Source of the DNA: Labia minor
Taxonomy: Eukaryota; Arthropoda; Insecta; Dermaptera; Spongiphoridae
Reading direction: 5' to 3'
Assembly: GCA_963082975.1 (NCBI GenBank)
Contig: OY720349.1
Location: 67,764,501-67,828,500 of the forward strand
DNA length: 64,000 nt
Positions 1 to 12,875 of the stretch are shown piece after piece. The position numbers were made by a program, and so were the translations under genes. Under the pieces are notes generated by a model, which saw only the letters and a program-made list of their open reading frames with translations, did not search any database and had not been told where the DNA came from. Each line of letters opens with the position of its first letter. The first letter of the stretch is position 1.

Positions 1-2462
1 AGAAATTTGTTTTTTCTATTGTATATTTTAAAATAAAAAACTCTTTTTAAACATAACTTTATATATTTATATCAATTTTCTAAAAGAAATTAATAGTAAT
101 AATTAAAATAATATAAATATAAACAATAATAAATAATAAATAAATTAAAATAATAATAATAAATTTAATTTGATAATAAGGAATTTCTAGAAAAGAAATA
201 AAAAAAATTATTAACAATCTTAACAGTTTTATTTTAATTTTAGGAAGGTGCTTGGTATATATATTAACATAAACAAATAATTAAATTAACTATATGGAAG
301 GTTGCTTACCTTCCAGGCGTTCACATAAATAAGCTTAGGAATAGTAACATTTAAGTATATTAAAAATATTGAAAAATTATTTCCAAAATAATTTAATCTT
401 AAAATTATTAATAACATAGAAATATCTAAAAAGCAAAAGGAGATATGTATATGTATATACACATTCACAAACATTCACTTTGGTATATTTTTTTATTTTT
501 TTATCACATTAAAAAAAAATTAAGTAATAAACTTGTAAGACTTTTTTATACTTGACTTTGTAATATTCATGAAATAAATAGTATTCTTTCTATTGTAAAA
601 TGTCCTGAAATATCAAAATACAAAAATTAATAACATAAATAAAATAAAATATTAAATTTTAAAACATCAAAAAATCATAATGGGAAAAAGAGGAAAATAG
701 TGTAAGCAAATATTTATAAATATTATTATAAATAATAAAAAAAATTATTTTAATAAATGAACCAAAGAATTTCATTTTTATTTATTTTTATTTTCAGAAT
801 AAGAAAAATATACAGGAATAAAAGAAGAATTGATTAAGAAAACAAAGTCAATTATTGTTAATTTTCGTAAAATTTAATGGCATGAATTAATTATAAAATT
901 AGATTTGTATTTTAATAATTAAATTATACAGATACATATGACTCTCTTAATAAATTCACAAATTCATTTGATATAATATATTTAAGATCTATTATTTTTG
1001 GATTCAGAAAACTTATATATATGTATATATATATAAGGATTGTCAAAATTGTATTTGGAATTATTATTATTATTATTATTTATTAAAATTTCTTAAACAA
1101 TATTGCTTCCCTTCATTCCATTTCACTTGGAATTTTGACTCTCTACTTTACATCAGTCCTTTGTTTCACCTGTGCTATCAATTTCTATTTTTTTTTTTTT
1201 TTTTTTTTTCGAAACATATGTTCAAAGGATATAATTTTGGAACTCTGGAGAACATACAAAAGAATATGTTAAAGACCCTTCCAGTTGAAAACTGGTACCA
1301 ATTCTGGGAACAAGTGATCCGCCGGCAAAGGGGATAAAATTGTTGCTTTAAAAGTATAATAACTTTGGTAAATGTTTAAAAAAAAGGTAGATGTCAAACT
1401 CAAGATAATGTGGTCCTTTCCAACGCCCTTTAAAATCTTGAGACAAGATTCATTGAAATTTACATTGAATTTTACCTAAATATTAATATATATGAAAACT
1501 AGTGTGTTGAAATAGCCTGTGTGTATAGGATATCATTGTGAATCAGAAGTCTTGAAAATTTAGTGATTATTTTTTTAGATATATATTAATAATCTGTCAA
1601 CAAGTTCTCCATAGTTAACAAGGCTTTAATTATAAGCTTGATATTGAAAACTATAATAAATGTTGGCTATGATTTAGATATTTGGAGATTTCGAAATGAT
1701 TAGTTAGCAAGATTTATGGCTGTGTGGGTAAAGAGAGCTTTGCGAATCAACTTCCTTGACTACATATATCAACAAACACAAGATCCAAATACACTAGACT
1801 AGACAAAGCGTCAAGTTTGACATTGAGATGCAATTTCCTCCCTCCACAAAGTATTCACAAATAACTCCAACCCCTTGATGTTACATAGATATTTCAAAGA
1901 CCTGAATTTTCGCATGCATCAGAGATATACAGACCTCTTTGTGACTATTTTATCACATTACTAAATGCTTCTAAACTATTTATTTATCCCAAATGACAAT
2001 AAAACATTTTATATAAAATAAATTGACATGTTTTAAAGGAGGCATATTTGTCAGCTGCTCTAGAAATGGAGACCCTGAGTATTGACATAATTAATAAATT
2101 GGAATCTGTAACTAAATATTGGTTAAATTTCTTTAAAACAAATTTTGAGATACTTTGAAACAATTCAAGTTAGTATGTTTGAAATCATCTGAAACTTTAT
2201 TTATTATTTGTTTGACATGAGAAATGAATCAAAGGATTTCATTTTTGGTATTTATGTATATTAGCAAAGCAAATCATTCTTACTTAAATTATTTTCTTTA
2301 TAGATATAAAGATATCATAACATAAGGAAATAACTGAATCATATTTTCTGAATAATGAAGTTTTGGTTTATAAGCCAAAATTAATTTACGAAAGTGCCTT
2401 TTGGTTTAGCTAAAGTCAAAAGATATAAATAAAAATTAAAAAAAAATTTCAACGTATTTATT
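1..2462. other. Downstream spacer, AT-rich, with a possible transposon stretch
   Basis: No gene is seen. Bases 1110-2000 are less AT-rich than the rest and include a long poly(T) (about 1188-1210) and the mariner-like tail listed separately. A minus-strand donor-like GGAAG|GTAAGC lies at 310. The remainder is simple AT-rich sequence with (TTA)n and (TA)n runs near 1020-1080. Confidence 0.6.
1235..1370 (+). pseudogene. Possible mariner transposase C-terminal remnant
   Basis: One plus-strand frame reads LKTLPVENWYQFWEQ followed by RRQRG; a neighbouring frame reads GDKIVALKV before two stops. The order (a W-rich helix, basic residues, then a Gly-Asp element close to the stop) resembles the C-terminus of mariner-family transposases, with a small deletion between the two parts. 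No inverted repeats were found, and the match is by eye, so this is tentative. Confidence 0.35.
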
Positions 2463-2830
2463 TTAAATAAATTTATGTTTTCTAAGTACATGCGAACCTA
2501 AATTTCCTTTAATTTTGCATTTATAAGAACAATAGGGGCACTTGAACTGGGGCTCCTTACCGCATTCAAATTTCTGATGTCTAACCAAATGATCACGGGT
2601 TATATAATTCTTGCCACATTTGTCACAACGAAATCGTGAATTGCTAGCTTTCAGGTGATTAATCTTATGTCGAGTAAATTGGTCAGCATCAGATGTAATA
2701 AATCGACATGAGTGACATTGGTATCGTTGAATATATTTACAGTTACATTGCGATCTCTCGAATTTTTCTTTTTGACCAGAGAAATTCTGCAAACAAGTAG
2801 AGCAGAAAATCCTTGACTTGCTGATATACC
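2463..2830 (-). CDS. lola: Lola terminal exon, three fingers plus extra Cys cluster
   Basis: This alternative terminal exon encodes 121 residues and is the most downstream one in the window. Acceptor TATAATTTCAG is followed by GG and then the first full codon. Three fingers are visible: CCHH at residues 38-58, CCHC at 68-89 (ending FECG), and CCHH at 97-118, with the family linker KEPQF between the last two. Ahead of them C9, C12, C28 and C30 form a CxxC...CxC group that could bind another zinc. That group and the GKEPQF linker link it to the exons at 53.5 and 55.8 kb. An AATAAA on the minus strand abuts the stop, but such hexamers are everywhere in this AT-rich sequence. Role inferred: DNA-binding end of one Lola isoform in the nucleus. 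Confidence 0.87.
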
Positions 2831-5800
2831 CTGAAATTATAAAACAAAAGGATTACAAAAAATATATTTTAATTTTAAGAGTGTATGTAATGTAATCTGT
2901 AAAATAAGATGTTGCAGCCATGAGGAGGTTAACATCATTAGTCCCAATTAGTCCTGCAGGAACGAACTATTAAATTAGTTATTTTAAATAAAAAATAAAG
3001 CTATACCTGATAATAATGAAATCAAGCGAGTATTAAATCTGTAAAAAATATTAATTATATGAATCATATTAATAATTAACTTAATTATATATGTCATAAA
3101 AACAAAATCATTTCTCATTTTAAAAATAAAATAAATATTTTTTCATCAATCGTGAAATATTATATATATATATATATATATTGTATATATGAATAAGATT
3201 ATTATATGTATTTAAAAAAATGTATTTTTTTAAATGAAAGGTAAATAATTGTTTGAATTCAAAAAAAAATCAATAGTTATTAATTGAAATAATGTTTTTT
3301 TACAAGTTTATTAATAGATAAAAATAATATACATTAAATATTATTATTGATGTGATAATAATAGTGATAATTACTTAAATTTATATTTTAATAAAAATGA
3401 TTAAAAAAAATCGTTCAGAAGGAAAATGAGCACAATTCACTAAGGCACTTGTCACCTTTAAATAACGAAGAATTAATCTATATATATATTAAAATTTAAC
3501 TTGGGTTTAATCCCCTGAAGAAATAATGTTTGATGCTGAGTTCCCCATGAATGATTTCTTTTATATATTGAAAAATATCTGAATAATCTTAACTACTTAT
3601 TGCTTGGTAAAATAAAAATAAAACAATTATATAATACTAATACCAGAATTAAATATTAGGTAAATGTAGTATAAATACTAATATTTACTGTCAAATCCAA
3701 TTTCAATTTCGCTGTATTTAATTAAAAGTATGGTGTATGGAGAAAACTATATAAGTAACAAATTAAAATTTAATAAATATTTATAGACAGACATAGTCAT
3801 TTGATTATTTATATGAGCCTTTAAAGTGATTTATGTAATAGTCACAGAAAATGTCTTTTTAATCATCTAAAAACTAAATTATTTTACAATTTGAAAAATT
3901 ATTTGAGTTTTTTAAAACTAGTTATAGCTCGAATTTACAAATTTATTTACTTAATAGAATAATAAAATGAAAATCAATATAAATCCAATATTAATTTATT
4001 AAAAAACATCTACTTATATATAAAGGAATTCAATTATTATTTTTAAAACATTATTTTGTACATTTCTTAAATAATGCGTGTAAAATTTTAAAATGCAATA
4101 TATAAAGCATAAAATTTTAGAACTTTTGAAACCTCTACTAGATATGTAAAAAGTTATTTAATTAATTTTTTTCCATTTTTCCATTTTTAAACTATAAAAT
4201 ATATCATAATAATGTTTAACGAAATAAGTAACATTCTAGAATATAAAGTATTTAATATTCAATAATTATATTATAATAATAGTATAAACAGACAACTTTT
4301 TAGTTATATTTAATAATTTATTATGGACAAGAATTTAAAACAACCAACTTTTTACTAATTGTAAGTTTGTAATTGTTTGTAATTCTTTTTGTTTATTTTT
4401 TAAAAATTAAATAGAAAACTAGTGAACACTATTTGAATTAAACTATTGACACTTAAATGATAAGAATAGAGTTTTAATCTCACACATTACTTATATCTAA
4501 ATTAATTAACAATTAATATTTTACTAAAATTAAAACTTTATATGATTGCCCAAAAAAAAAAAAAAAAAAAAGAAACAGTCAAAACTTATGTGTGTTCAAT
4601 AAATATAAAAATCTTTCAACTGATGATGTGTTGTTGTTCCTTAAGATTAAACTTAAAAGCAAAAAATAGATTTTTATAATAAATGCGAAATTCGTTAATA
4701 ATAATATAAAAGTAGTAAATGAAATGTTTAACAAAATAATTAAAAAAACAAATTGGAATTAAAAATTTCTTAAGATTTTATATTATATATTTTGTCTATA
4801 TTTTAAATTTTAAACACTCGTTTTAATCACAGAGAATTCCTTATTAACCCTAGAGTCTTTTTAATTATAAATCATAGATATATAGAGCATTTTCATATAA
4901 ATAAGTATATGTAGGTATAATTTATTCCAAATAATATATTAAAATTATAAATTATATATAATGGGTGTGTGTGATATTTGATAGATTTTTATTTTACTTT
5001 TAATATAAAATTTAGAATATATTTGGTTTAGTATAAAATACAAATTATTTAATTTCTCCAAAGTGTAGAATTTCACATTTTTAAAATTTTTATAATTATG
5101 GAAAAAAAGAGGACTTTAATCATTGTTTTTCTTATTTTGTTTTGTTTTTTTAATTAACCGACATATTTTTTGATTCTTTTATTAATTAATTAATTAATTT
5201 TTTCTCTTATTATATTGAGCAGTAAAAATTATTAAAGTTTATGAAGAATTTAAAAAATAACATAATTTAATATTTTACAATTTTATCATTTAATTAATCT
5301 AAAAAAGTAATGATTTTATTTGAATTAATCTAACAAATAATACAAAAAAAACTAATAATTTAAAAAAGATTAATAATAAGAAGAGAATAAAAGCCCGAAA
5401 AATGCGCATTTCCCAATATCGCACTAAAAAGTCCACATTTTGGGATACTATATTACAACTTCAACACTGCTTTATCTTCTACATGAGTAAGTAGTACGGT
5501 GCGTTCCAAAAACATTGGTTTCCCGTGAATAAATTGTTGTGTAATTTTAAAATTGTTCCCTCAAGCAGTGCTAGATAGAATGTGGAAAAAATATCAGAAA
5601 GGATAATTGACTTTTTACTTATCTATAATATTTAAAAGGAAATAAATATGTTGATCAGTATATTTTTGTGAGTTGAAATTAACTCTCGTGATTGACTGTC
5701 GTATCTTCACATGTCTGCCTGTTAGAAGCACATTTTTTAATGAAACGAACCAAACTAAAGAAAGATGATTGATGTATGTATCAATATCAATTTAAATATT

Positions 5801-5941
5801 TCTGAAAATTGAAAGAAAAAGAAAATACAATCGAAAAAATTCATGATCCTGATCAATTCTAATTTGGAATGCTTTTTTTTTTTAATCAATATTATCAATA
5901 CATGTGTATTAATTGGATAATAATAATAATAATAATAATAA
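2831..5941. repeat. AT-rich intron, no gene seen
   Basis: Simple AT-rich sequence with a (TA)n run near 3163-3182, a poly(A) near 4552-4571 and (TAAT)n near 5183-5200. Bases 5395-5780 are slightly less AT-rich but show no frame or repeat I can name. A (TAA)n run at 5919-5940 abuts the stop of the next exon. Confidence 0.6.
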
Positions 5942-6375
5942 TTATTTGTGATTGAGATATTCTTCAACAAAATTAGCATGCAAACGTTTGACATGTTTTG
6001 TTAAATTGCCCTTTAATTTACTTCGGAAAACGCAATAGGGGCAATGAAATTTGGGTTCAATGCCACATTCGTTTCGTAAATGACTAATTAAATGATGTTT
6101 ATGATGATAACGCCGGGCACATTGAGGGCATTGATATTTGCCGACAGCACCTTTTGGACGTAGATGACGTGCCTGGATATGATCTTGTAGATGTTGACGT
6201 TGTGTCGCTTTATAATCGCAATGTGGACAGGGAAAACGACGTTCCGGCTGAATACATGAACGCAAATGTCTTAAGAATGATTTCTTGTTAGTGAAAAATT
6301 TATAGCAACGGTGACATTCATATGCATCGGAGTCAGCTATGTTGGTGTCGACATACTCGAATTGTAGAAAATTGT
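5942..6375 (-). CDS. lola: Lola terminal exon, four zinc fingers
   Basis: A 143-residue alternative terminal exon. Acceptor TTAATTTCAG is followed by AC and then the first full codon. Four fingers alternate in type: CCHC at residues 20-40, CCHH at 49-70, CCHC at 82-103 and CCHH at 111-132. The third and fourth are joined by the family linker ECGIEPKF. A linker with RPKGA between fingers two and three is shared in form with the exons at 19.6 and 25.4 kb, so the three look like one sub-family. The exon ends with an acidic/amide tail (VEEYLNHK). Local GC is clearly higher than in the flanks, as expected for coding sequence here. Confidence 0.9.
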
Positions 6376-7929
6376 CTGAAATTAAAAGAAAAAAATAAAT
6401 ATCAGAATTTAAAAAATGAAAAAAAAAAAATAAGAAAAAAATTATATATTAAAAAAATAAATAATTTATTAAATAAATAATTAAAAATTAATTATTAAAT
6501 ATTAAATCTGTATTGAAAACAGGAATAATAATCTAGATGAAATATAGAAACAACTTCTAGAGTGCATTTTGATTTATAAAATTTAATTTTAATTCAGTGA
6601 TCGGTAATTTTTATGAGTGCAAATAAATTTCAAAGAAAATTCAAAAAATTTCAAAGATTGTAAAGCTTAACATTGTAAATGGGACATTTCAATTATTGAT
6701 AGAGGATTATATGTATATTAAAATTGCAATTAATTTGAGAATGTATCTTTCGAAAATATTTAAAAAAAACTAGTTCATAAAAAAATATAATAATTTGATC
6801 GAGTATTTATTTAGTTTACAACATAAGCCCTCAGTATCTCTTGAAATATTTAAAAAAAATTACATTAGTTTTTTCAATGACTTATAAATAATATAAAATT
6901 GAATAAATAAATATTTATTTTACACTGATAATTATAAAAAAAAAACTATGTATAATTCGTAAATATTAATAAATTAGTGATTTATGAAATAATATAATTT
7001 TAATAAAAAAAAAAAAAATGTAAAAAGTTGCTGATCACTGTATTAATAATCTGTTCAGTAAAGCAAATACTGAAAATGAAATATTAATTTAAAGAAAAAA
7101 TCAAATTAAACTCTTTGTGCTGAAAGTTGAATGTGAACAAACGTTTGTTTAAATCATAATTGGATAATAGTTTTGTTTAAAGAAAAGAAAATTTCCAAAT
7201 ACTCTAAAAAATTTACCAAAGAATAGAAGTAATATTTTATTTTATAAATTGAAAAATACATTAACGAAAATCTTAATCTACTATATAATTCAACAAAAAC
7301 AAACAAACAAACAAAGAAAAAAACCATATAAACTAATTTTTATAGTTAGAAAAATTAAAATATTAACGAGCCTGGGGCTGTCGTCAGGTGCAGATGTGTG
7401 TCAGTGGTAGTGTTAGTGCCAAGGATTGATTCTTCGGAGCATCGGAACACAGTAAGTCCAAAATCTCCCACCCATGCAACCCAAAATCCCAACATCGACT
7501 CTCAGACACAGACCAAGATCCAGAATCCCAAAAAAAAATTCCCTCTTAAATAAACTCTTTTGAAAATGGACACACCAAAACGTCGAGACACAAATCTCAT
7601 AATTAAACGTGAAAATAACCCAGAAAAAAATTCTCATAATAATAAAAACTTTCACGAAAACCTAAACAAGCAAATATATATATTATTCATTAAATTAATT
7701 AAAAAATTAATAAAAAAAAAAAATAAATAATACATATTATAAATAAAAATGCATATAAATAAATAAATATATAAACAAATACAAAAAATAGTTAGTATTT
7801 AAGAATTGAATATAATAAATAACATATATATATAGGAAAAAGTTTTATTTGTTTTAAGAATTCATTTTTTATTTATGTAAGTAATAATAATATATTATAT
7901 TCATCCATTATCTATATTATTTATTCAAC

Positions 7930-7973
<44 letters not shown>

Positions 7974-10900
7974 TTAATATAAATAATTTAAATTCCTTTA
8001 TTATTATTATTATTATCATTATTATGAAAAAATAAGTAGTTTATGTTTTTAATTAATATTAATAATTATAAAATTAATATTCAATCATTTTAAGTAATTT
8101 ATAATAACAAAGTATAATTAAATAATTTAAACACCAGAATTGGAATTCATTTTTATATAGAAAATAAAAATAATATATTTAATGATTTTTTTTCATAAAA
8201 TAAATTATAAGTAAATAAATTTTTGTCAAGTTTTAATTTTATAAAGAATTATATCATTATGTTTGAAAAATTATTTTAAAAATAATCCAATGATGATGAT
8301 CTCTCTTCTCATTACAATCTTTTGAAATATATATATATATATATATCTATATATATATGCGGTTTCCTGAAAAATGAATGTTAATGTTAATGTAAATAAA
8401 TAAAAAATTATATTGATATATATAATAGGTTGCTATAATTATATATATATATAGTCACTTACCTTGAATGAATTAAGAAATTTTTATACATAAAAATTGA
8501 TAAAATATAAAGAAAATTTAAAAATTGAATTTATTTATATAAATATAATAATCTTATACAAAAAAATAATCCAATACAATTATTGATATTATTTATAAAA
8601 CAAAAATTATGATGAGTTTTCCTTGAGGACCAGATGAATAAATATTTTGAAACCGATTCCCATATGCTCATATGCTATAATTATATACATATTATTATAT
8701 ACTGATTTCATCTCCTGAAACAAAGAAACAATTAATATTTGATAAAATATTATTATTGTATTTTTTTATACTTACTTTAATAATAAATATATAAATAATA
8801 ATATTTAAAATATATGTATATTCAAGAAAATAATAAGATTTAAAATAAAATAAAATAAAATATTTACAAAATTTGTTACCTGCAGAATGTTTTTTCTCGT
8901 TTTTCATTTAAAGAATTTTGAAAGGAATGTTTACTATAATAATAAAATCCAAAAATAACGGATTATTAAGATGTTCACTTGATGTTTTCTTGATCTTATC
9001 ACAAAAATGAAACTGAATTAATGATATTAAAAAACAAATTATTTAAATCTAACTATTCCCTGTTTGTCAGATATAAAATTTCATTATATTGTTCATATAT
9101 TGAATTTGAATCAGGAAAAGATTAATAGGGTATATTTCTGATTATGAAATATCAATTTAATATTAACATTAGATGGAATTTTTAATAAATTTCTCAAATT
9201 AAAATAGAAGTAAGGAATGAAATATAGTAATAATTTTGTAATTGAAGTATTCGGGAAATGGGAAAAAATAATATTTGTAACGGATTAAAGAGAACATAAG
9301 AAATCGTTAAAATAATTTTTATTAGCTATTTTTTGTAAATTTTTTTTACATATGAAGATTCCTTATGAAAGATTGGTTTATTTTGTTATTTTCTGTTTTC
9401 TATATAACTTGAATATTTACATTAAAAAAAAAAATATATAATATAAACAATGTTAAACACACAAGAAAATTAAATAAAATTAAAAAAATGAACATAGTGA
9501 ACAAATAAAAATTAAATTCTAATCTATTTATTATTCAACTATTTAATATAATAATATAATTAAGATATCATTATTTTTTTTTTTATTCTTAAAGGTAATT
9601 TATTTTTTATTTTTTTTTTTATTTATAAAAAAATATACGTATAAGAATTGAGAATTTAGACATGATTCATTTTATGACGATCGAAATGATTAATGATCAC
9701 GTTGATTTTTTTTTCTTTTTAATTAGTGTATATATTGAATTACCAAAATTTTTTAGAGATATTGAATTTAATTTTATAAAAAAAAAAAAAATAATAATAA
9801 TAATAATACTTTAAATTAATATTTTAATAAACAATAATTTATATACAATTACTTGAAGAATCATTAGTGAAATTTGTATAATATTAGAGAAAGTAAAATA
9901 TCTTAAATAAAGTGACAGAGTTAATTAATATTTTCAATCATGAAAATAACTGTTTACATTCTTTTAATGAATTATATTATTATATTATATTATTCACTAA
10001 TGTATATTTGTATAATACAATTTAAAACTTAATAATAATAATATATTAAAATAATTAAATTTAAATCAGATGTGTTCAAGTTAAAATTAGTGATGTGTAT
10101 GGGTTAAATATTTTAATAAAATTATTATAAATTGAATTGTTAAAATTAAATTATTATTATTATTATTATTAATAATAAGAATAGACTTAATATGAAAATG
10201 AGTAACACTAAAACAAAATATTTTATTTTGATTAGATTTCTAAATATTTTATCCTAATTTTTTACTTTTTCATTAATATATTTGTATTATAATATATTCA
10301 ATACCACTTAAAATACTAAATAAGAGAAAAGGTTTAATTAAAATAAAAATTAACATTACACAAAAATATGTATTATAAACTAACAAAAATGAAATAGGGT
10401 TAAAATTAAACTTATATTTTATCTTTAAATCTATATAAGTATATCTTTTTTATCTTTCATGGGTGTTGGATTTAAAATTAAAATTAAAATTGTTCAGATG
10501 GTAACATATTATATTTAGAACTTCAAACAATAAAAAAATAATCAAAATCTTCAGATTAATTTAAAATATTCGATTAGAGACGTCCAATTATTTATTTAAA
10601 TTTAGAATAAGAGTCACGAATAAAATTTTGTTTATTGATGAAAAATAATAAAAGCAAAATTTTCTATAATCAATATAAATATAAAAGCATAAAACTGTAA
10701 AAGCTAAGACATGATTTTAGGCGATATCTTCCAATAATATTGTCAATAGTTTTGTAATAAAAATAAATAAATTATATTGAGTATTTTTTTTTTTAATTAA
10801 TTGTAATAAACAAAGAAACATAGCATATATATTTACGCTCAGGTAAAATAATGTATCTGAAGATTATGCAGTGGAAATTATTTAAATAGTATTTAAAACA

Positions 10901-12631
10901 ATAAAAATAAATAATTAAGAATAAATAAAAGCATTTAAAAAAAAATAATAAAATGTTAAGAAAAAAGTGCCGAATGCTTATAAAAATCACAAAACAAAAC
11001 CAAAAACAAATGAAAATTATCTCAAACACAAGTTAATCCTTAAATCTATTCTATTAATACCAAAATTTGAACTTTAAATAAAGTTCCTTTTTATTAGATG
11101 TTAAAATTATTTTTATATTTATATAAATAAAAAGATTACATTTTTTTTAATATCTAACATTAAATATATAAATTTGTTTTAGAAATTAAATATCTAAATC
11201 AATCGTTTCTTTTTTTTTAAATTTTTATTATTTTTTTTAAATTTATTTTAATTATATATTTACATTTAAATTATTTTTGCAATCTGTTGTTATTTTATTT
11301 AAGACTTAAAAATAAAAATTACCATAAATAAATATGTATAATTATTTAATAGTATTTTTGATATTTTTTATTAACTTGTAATTAGTTTCAACAAGTCACG
11401 ACGTGAGAAATGGTAAATATATGTATATTTTATTTATTTCAATATAGGTATGTATATTCTCTAAAATAATACATTTCGTAAACAAAATTTGCATTAAAAA
11501 AAAAAAATTATTGAAAAGAAAATTAATTTTAAATTTTAAGAAATTATAATAAGAATATAAAAAAAGATAACAATAAGAAATAAATAAATGAAAATTAAAA
11601 AAAAAAATTAAAACAATTTTAAATTAATTATGAATAAATTAAAATTTAATTGTATATATGTATTTAATATACATATAATAACTTATGTAGAGAAGAAAAA
11701 AAATTAATTAATTTGCATATTAATATGTATCTATAGTATAGATAAAAAATTATATGAAACATTCGTTTGTTTTGCAGTACAAAATAACTATTTTATATTG
11801 TTAATAGTTGATTTTCTTAATTGTATATAAGTTAAGATGTATGTATTTATTTATTTATATATACTACCTTTAATTATTATTTTCTCTTCTTTAATTAAAA
11901 TAAATTTCAAATGTGCAGTATCATCAATTAGTGCTTCTTTTTATTATTAATAAAAATAAGTTTATAACATTTTAAAATAATAATTACAACCAAATATAAA
12001 AAAATAAATAAATAAAATAAAATTAAAAAAAAAATGGATTATTTTCATATAACATAATTAGACTATATAAATATTAATAGAATTTGTATGTTTTCCTTTT
12101 ATAAATTTTAAATATGTCTAGTAAATAAAACATATATATGTAGTAGAATAGCCATATAGAATCGGTTAGAAATAACTGTATTTTATGCAAAAAAATTTTA
12201 TTAATTAATAAACAAAGAAATATTTGAATATTAATAATTGATGATACATGTTCATTTTTTATGAAAAAAATTATTAGTATAGTATTATTATATAATATGA
12301 AAATCACATTTAATATCTAAATATATAATATATGTATATTCTGTAGAATGTATCTGTAGAGGTGTTTAAATTTAAATTTATTATAATTTACACGTACATA
12401 ATACATACATACATACATACAAAAATATTAATTATACTTATAAAATAATAAGTGAAGTAACCCATTTATGTATTTAAAAGAAAAAGAATAATCTTGAATA
12501 TAAATAATATACTTTTTGAAATGGAGATAAATTTTAACAGAAATTTTAAATAATCCAAATTAAATTGAAATTTGTTAGTTTTTTATTGAAAAAAAAAAAA
12601 TAAAAATATTTTCTCTCTCTATGAAAAGTAT

Positions 12632-12669
<38 letters not shown>

Positions 12670-12875
12670 TCATACACAGATAGAATTTATATTTTATACT
12701 ATAATTAAAGTAAACATAAAAGATTATTAATAATAATATGTAAGTTAACGATTAAATGACATATTTTAGACATTAAGAAAAATATGAATATTTCTAGTTT
12801 TAAATATCAACAACATTGATAAAAATTTTATATTATGATAAAAAATATCTTACTGGTTGATTTTATTTCATATTA
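6376..12875. other. Long AT-rich intron with a GC-richer island
   Basis: No finger motif is seen on either strand. A GC-richer block at 7366-7530 is described separately. Microsatellites include (TA)n at about 7935-7972, 8330-8358 and 12634-12665, and (ATAC)n near 12398-12421. Minus-strand splice-like signals sit at 8463 (CAAG|GTAAGT), 8713 (TTTGTTTCAG|GA) and 8882 (TGCAG|GTAAC). The rest is low-complexity AT sequence. Confidence 0.55.
7366..7530. other. GC-richer island in AT-rich intron
   Basis: This block stands out for its G+C content (roughly half) against flanks that are nearly all A and T. On the plus strand it contains a strong donor-like GTAAGT at 7452. On the minus strand its open frame has no recognisable domain. 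It is not a zinc-finger exon. It may be an untranslated exon, an internal promoter (lola is known to have promoters inside its introns) or the scrap of an inserted sequence; the sequence alone does not decide. Confidence 0.3.

Noticed and set aside
297..316. Small hairpin GGAAGGT...ACCTTCC
   Set aside because: A seven-base stem is expected by chance in a window of this size; only the donor-like GTAAGC inside it was kept.
7413..7655. 80-codon minus-strand frame over the GC-richer island
   Set aside because: No motif, no finger, no phase-consistent acceptor leading into it; reported as a composition island instead.
8695..8907. Open frame of about 70 codons starting MKNEKKHSAG
   Set aside because: Mostly Ile/Tyr/Phe/Asn from AT-rich sequence, with an internal acceptor-like and donor-like site; no domain. 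Kept only as a splice-signal observation.
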